Assembly: GCA_023395675.1 (NCBI GenBank)
Contig: JAEWYL010000204.1
Span: forward strand, 1 to 17,295
Length of the DNA: 17,295 nucleotides
Direction of reading: 5' to 3'
Source of the DNA: Chloroflexota bacterium
Lineage (GTDB): Bacteria; Chloroflexota; Anaerolineae; Anaerolineales; UBA4823
Numbering within the stretch: the first letter of the stretch is position 1; each line of letters opens with the position of its first letter. A model generated the notes under the pieces. The model saw only the letters and a list, made by a program, of their open reading frames with translations. It ran no database searches and was not told the origin of the DNA. Position numbers and translations under genes: made by a program. Positions 15,608 to 17,295 of the stretch are shown here, piece after piece.

Positions 15608-17295
15608 TCAGGGCCTCCGCCCGGGCTGCGCCTCGCACAGCGTGACCCGCACCCGGGTCCCCGCACCCGGGCGCGATTCAATCTCCAGGTCCGCCCCCAG
15701 ATCCTGGGCCCGCTCGCGCATATGCCGCAGGCCCAGCCCGTTCCGGTTCGCCTGACCGGGGTCAAAGCCGCAGCCGTCGTCCGCGATTTCCAGCACGGCT
15801 GCCTCCCCCTGCGGCTGCAGGCTGATGGTGATGGCAGAGGCCTGCGCATGCTTGAGGGCGTTGTTCAGCGCTTCCTGGGCAAGCGGGTACAGGGCAGCCT
15901 CCACCTCGGGGCGCAGCTGCAGGTCAGGATCAATCGCCAGGCGGGCGCGCACCCCCGACCAGCTCTCGACCGCCGCCAGCCGCTGCCCCAGCGCGGCTGC
16001 CAGCCCCTGCTGCTCCAGCTCCAGCGGGCGCAGGCAGTGGACGAACAGGCGCATCTCGTTCAGCGCCCGGCGCGCGGTCTCTCCGATGCGGGCATAGGTG
16101 GGTTCCGCCGCCTGCAGGCCCTGCTCCAGCCGCGCCTGCCCCGCCTCCGACAGGGCCACCAGCCCGTAGAGCGACTGGGTGACCGAGTCGTGCAGGTCGC
16201 GCGCCAGGCGCTGCCGTTCTTCCAAAACGACCGTCTGCTGCCGGTAGCGGTCGCTGTGCACCGCCATCCCGATCTGGTCGGCGATCGAGGCCAGCAGGGC
16301 GATCTCCTCGGCGCTGAAGCTCTCTCCCGGGCTGCGGACCAACCCCAGGATGCCCAGAACCCTTCCATCCGCCCGCATGGGCGCCAGCAGCAGGGAGCGG
16401 TCTCCAAAAGCGCGCATCGCCGGCGGCACGCGCTCGTCCGTCGAAAGCCGGTTGACCAGCAGCGGCTCGCAGCTCTGGATCAGGCGCCCGTAAAGGCTGC
16501 CCTCGATCCGCATGGGCGCCTCCATCGGCTGCCAGCCATCCGGCAGACCGTGGTGGGCGATCAAACTCATGCGCGGCCTGGCGCGCGCGTTCCCCGCCTC
16601 CTCCAGCAGGAAAATTGCCCCCATTTCCCCGTTCAGGGTCTCCATCGCCTGGGTGAGCGAGCGGCTGAGCAGCGTATTCAGGTCCTTCGCCTGGCTGGCT
16701 GCGGCGGAGACCTCGTACAGCACCGACAGCTCGCGCGTGCGGTGAGCAATGCGCTCTTCCAGGGTGGCGTTCAGCGAGCGCACCTCCGCCTCGGCCCGCT
16801 GGCGCTCGGCCACCTCTGCTTGCAGGCCGCTGTGCAGGCTCCGCAGGGAAGCCAGCATCTGGTTGAAGCTTTGGGTCAGGTAGCCGATTTCATCCTGGGC
16901 CGAGACCGGCACCCTGACCTTCAATTCGCCCCGGTTGACCAGCGCCACCCCTTCCAGCAGGTTTTGCAGCGGGCGCGCCAGGCTGGCCTCGAAGAAACGG
17001 GGGAAGACCAGCAGGATGAGCAGGGTCATCCCGCTCAGCAGAGCAAGCAGGGGCAGGGATTTCTGGTGCAGCATGCGGCGGTATTCCCGGTAGCTGTAGC
17101 CCACTTCGTACAGGCTTCGCCCATCTGCAGAGGGCAGGGTGTAGCGGATAAAGTGATCCTCTGGGGCCGAGAAGAGGCCGCGGTAAGCCCGCCGCCCCTC
17201 GGGCAGGAGCAGGGCCCGCAGCCCCCCGGCCTGGCTCTCGAGCGCCCGCGCCGGGTTCAGCCAGGGGCTCTCCTGCAGCCGCAGCCCCCCCGCAC
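15608..17295 (-). CDS. Membrane sensor histidine kinase, HAMP-GAF-HisKA_3-HATPase (5' end beyond window)
   Basis: The frame is open to the right edge, so the N-terminus is missing; 561 codons plus a TGA stop are present. About the first 75 visible residues are the end of an extracytoplasmic sensor region. One transmembrane helix follows (LLALLSGMTLLILLVF, near 17050-17000), then a HAMP linker (ARPLQNLLEGVALVNRGEL), a short coiled coil, and a GAF domain (about 16700-16255). The dimerisation domain has the NarX/DegS-type H-box ARDLHDSVTQ, with the phospho-accepting His codon at 16190-16192. The ATPase domain shows the N-box EALNNALKHA and glycine-rich motifs DDGCGF and NGLGLRHM. All key residues seem intact. 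A GTG at 17102-17104 is an internal valine, not the start, because sensor-domain sequence continues upstream of it. It should autophosphorylate and pass phosphate to the regulator 26 bp downstream. The stimulus is unknown; GAF and extracytoplasmic inputs are both possible. Confidence 0.95.
   Translation of the reverse strand, partial: AGGLRLQESPWLNPARALESQAGGLRALLLPEGRRAYRGLFSAPEDHFIRYTLPSADGRSLYEVGYSYREYRRMLHQKSLPLLALLSGMTLLILLVFPRFFEASLARPLQNLLEGVALVNRGELKVRVPVSAQDEIGYLTQSFNQMLASLRSLHSGLQAEVAERQRAEAEVRSLNATLEERIAHRTRELSVLYEVSAAASQAKDLNTLLSRSLTQAMETLNGEMGAIFLLEEAGNARARPRMSLIAHHGLPDGWQPMEAPMRIEGSLYGRLIQSCEPLLVNRLSTDERVPPAMRAFGDRSLLLAPMRADGRVLGILGLVRSPGESFSAEEIALLASIADQIGMAVHSDRYRQQTVVLEERQRLARDLHDSVTQSLYGLVALSEAGQARLEQGLQAAEPTYARIGETARRALNEMRLFVHCLRPLELEQQGLAAALGQRLAAVESWSGVRARLAIDPDLQLRPEVEAALYPLAQEALNNALKHAQASAITISLQPQGEAAVLEIADDGCGFDPGQANRNGLGLRHMRERAQDLGADLEIESRPGAGTRVRVTLCEAQPGRRP

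Noticed and set aside
15582..15638. Longer start for the response regulator at GTG 15638
   Set aside because: It would overlap the kinase gene by 31 bp and add 19 residues not seen in the family. ATG 15581 has a good ribosome-binding site and begins right at the receiver.
17102..17104. Possible start codon (GTG) for the histidine kinase
   Set aside because: The frame continues to the right edge with plausible sensor-domain sequence, and starting here would remove most of the extracytoplasmic region. The gene is simply cut by the window.
1..17295. tRNA, rRNA, CRISPR arrays, insertion sequences, transposases or attachment sites
   Set aside because: I looked on both strands and saw no tRNA-like cloverleaf sequence, regular short direct repeats with spacers, transposase motifs or terminal inverted repeats.

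Overview
The window is GC-rich bacterial DNA, and every gene I can support lies on the minus strand, so it reads from the right edge to the left. In transcription order the layout is: (1) a sensor histidine kinase with HAMP, GAF and HisKA_3-type domains, cut by the right edge (15608-17295); (2) its NarL/LuxR-type response regulator (14922-15581); (3) a 236-bp intergenic region with two palindromes and a translation-start hairpin (14686-14921); (4) a small stand-alone, degenerate receiver protein (14227-14685); and (5) a giant surface-protein gene that starts inside the end of the receiver gene at 14249 and is still open at base 1. At least 4749 codons of gene 5 lie in the window.

The giant protein fills more than 80% of the window. 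In order it has: an N-terminal hydrophobic segment; an extracytoplasmic domain (about residues 47-325); a hydrophobic pair whose second half looks like a signal peptide ending in an A-R-A site; seven thrombospondin-type-3 (TSP3) DxDxDG calcium loops; a beta-rich region; an unusual block of about five hydrophobic helices at about residues 1262-1437; a second TSP3 cluster; a propeller-like repeat region; Ig-like modules; a PA14-like domain; a YWTD/NHL-like propeller; a cadherin-like module; a CBM9/DOMON-like module; and an array of DUF11-type repeats running off the left edge. I checked the reading frame at about ten points along its length and it never shifts. The long open frames on the plus strand are its antisense shadows.

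The organism is probably a member of the Chloroflexota (Anaerolineae-like). The reasons are high GC, very long surface proteins mixing TSP3, PA14 and DUF11 modules, and NarL-type kinases with GAF domains. This is inference from gene content, not a marker-gene assignment.

A working model, which is inference: the kinase and regulator form a membrane-to-DNA signalling pair. The palindromic region between the regulator and the receiver/giant pair is where a regulator would be expected to bind. The degenerate receiver and the giant protein are translated as a coupled unit. The strongest candidates for something undescribed are the membrane-helix block in the middle of a giant adhesin-like protein, and that protein's tight genetic coupling to a receiver that lacks most of its phosphorylation chemistry.
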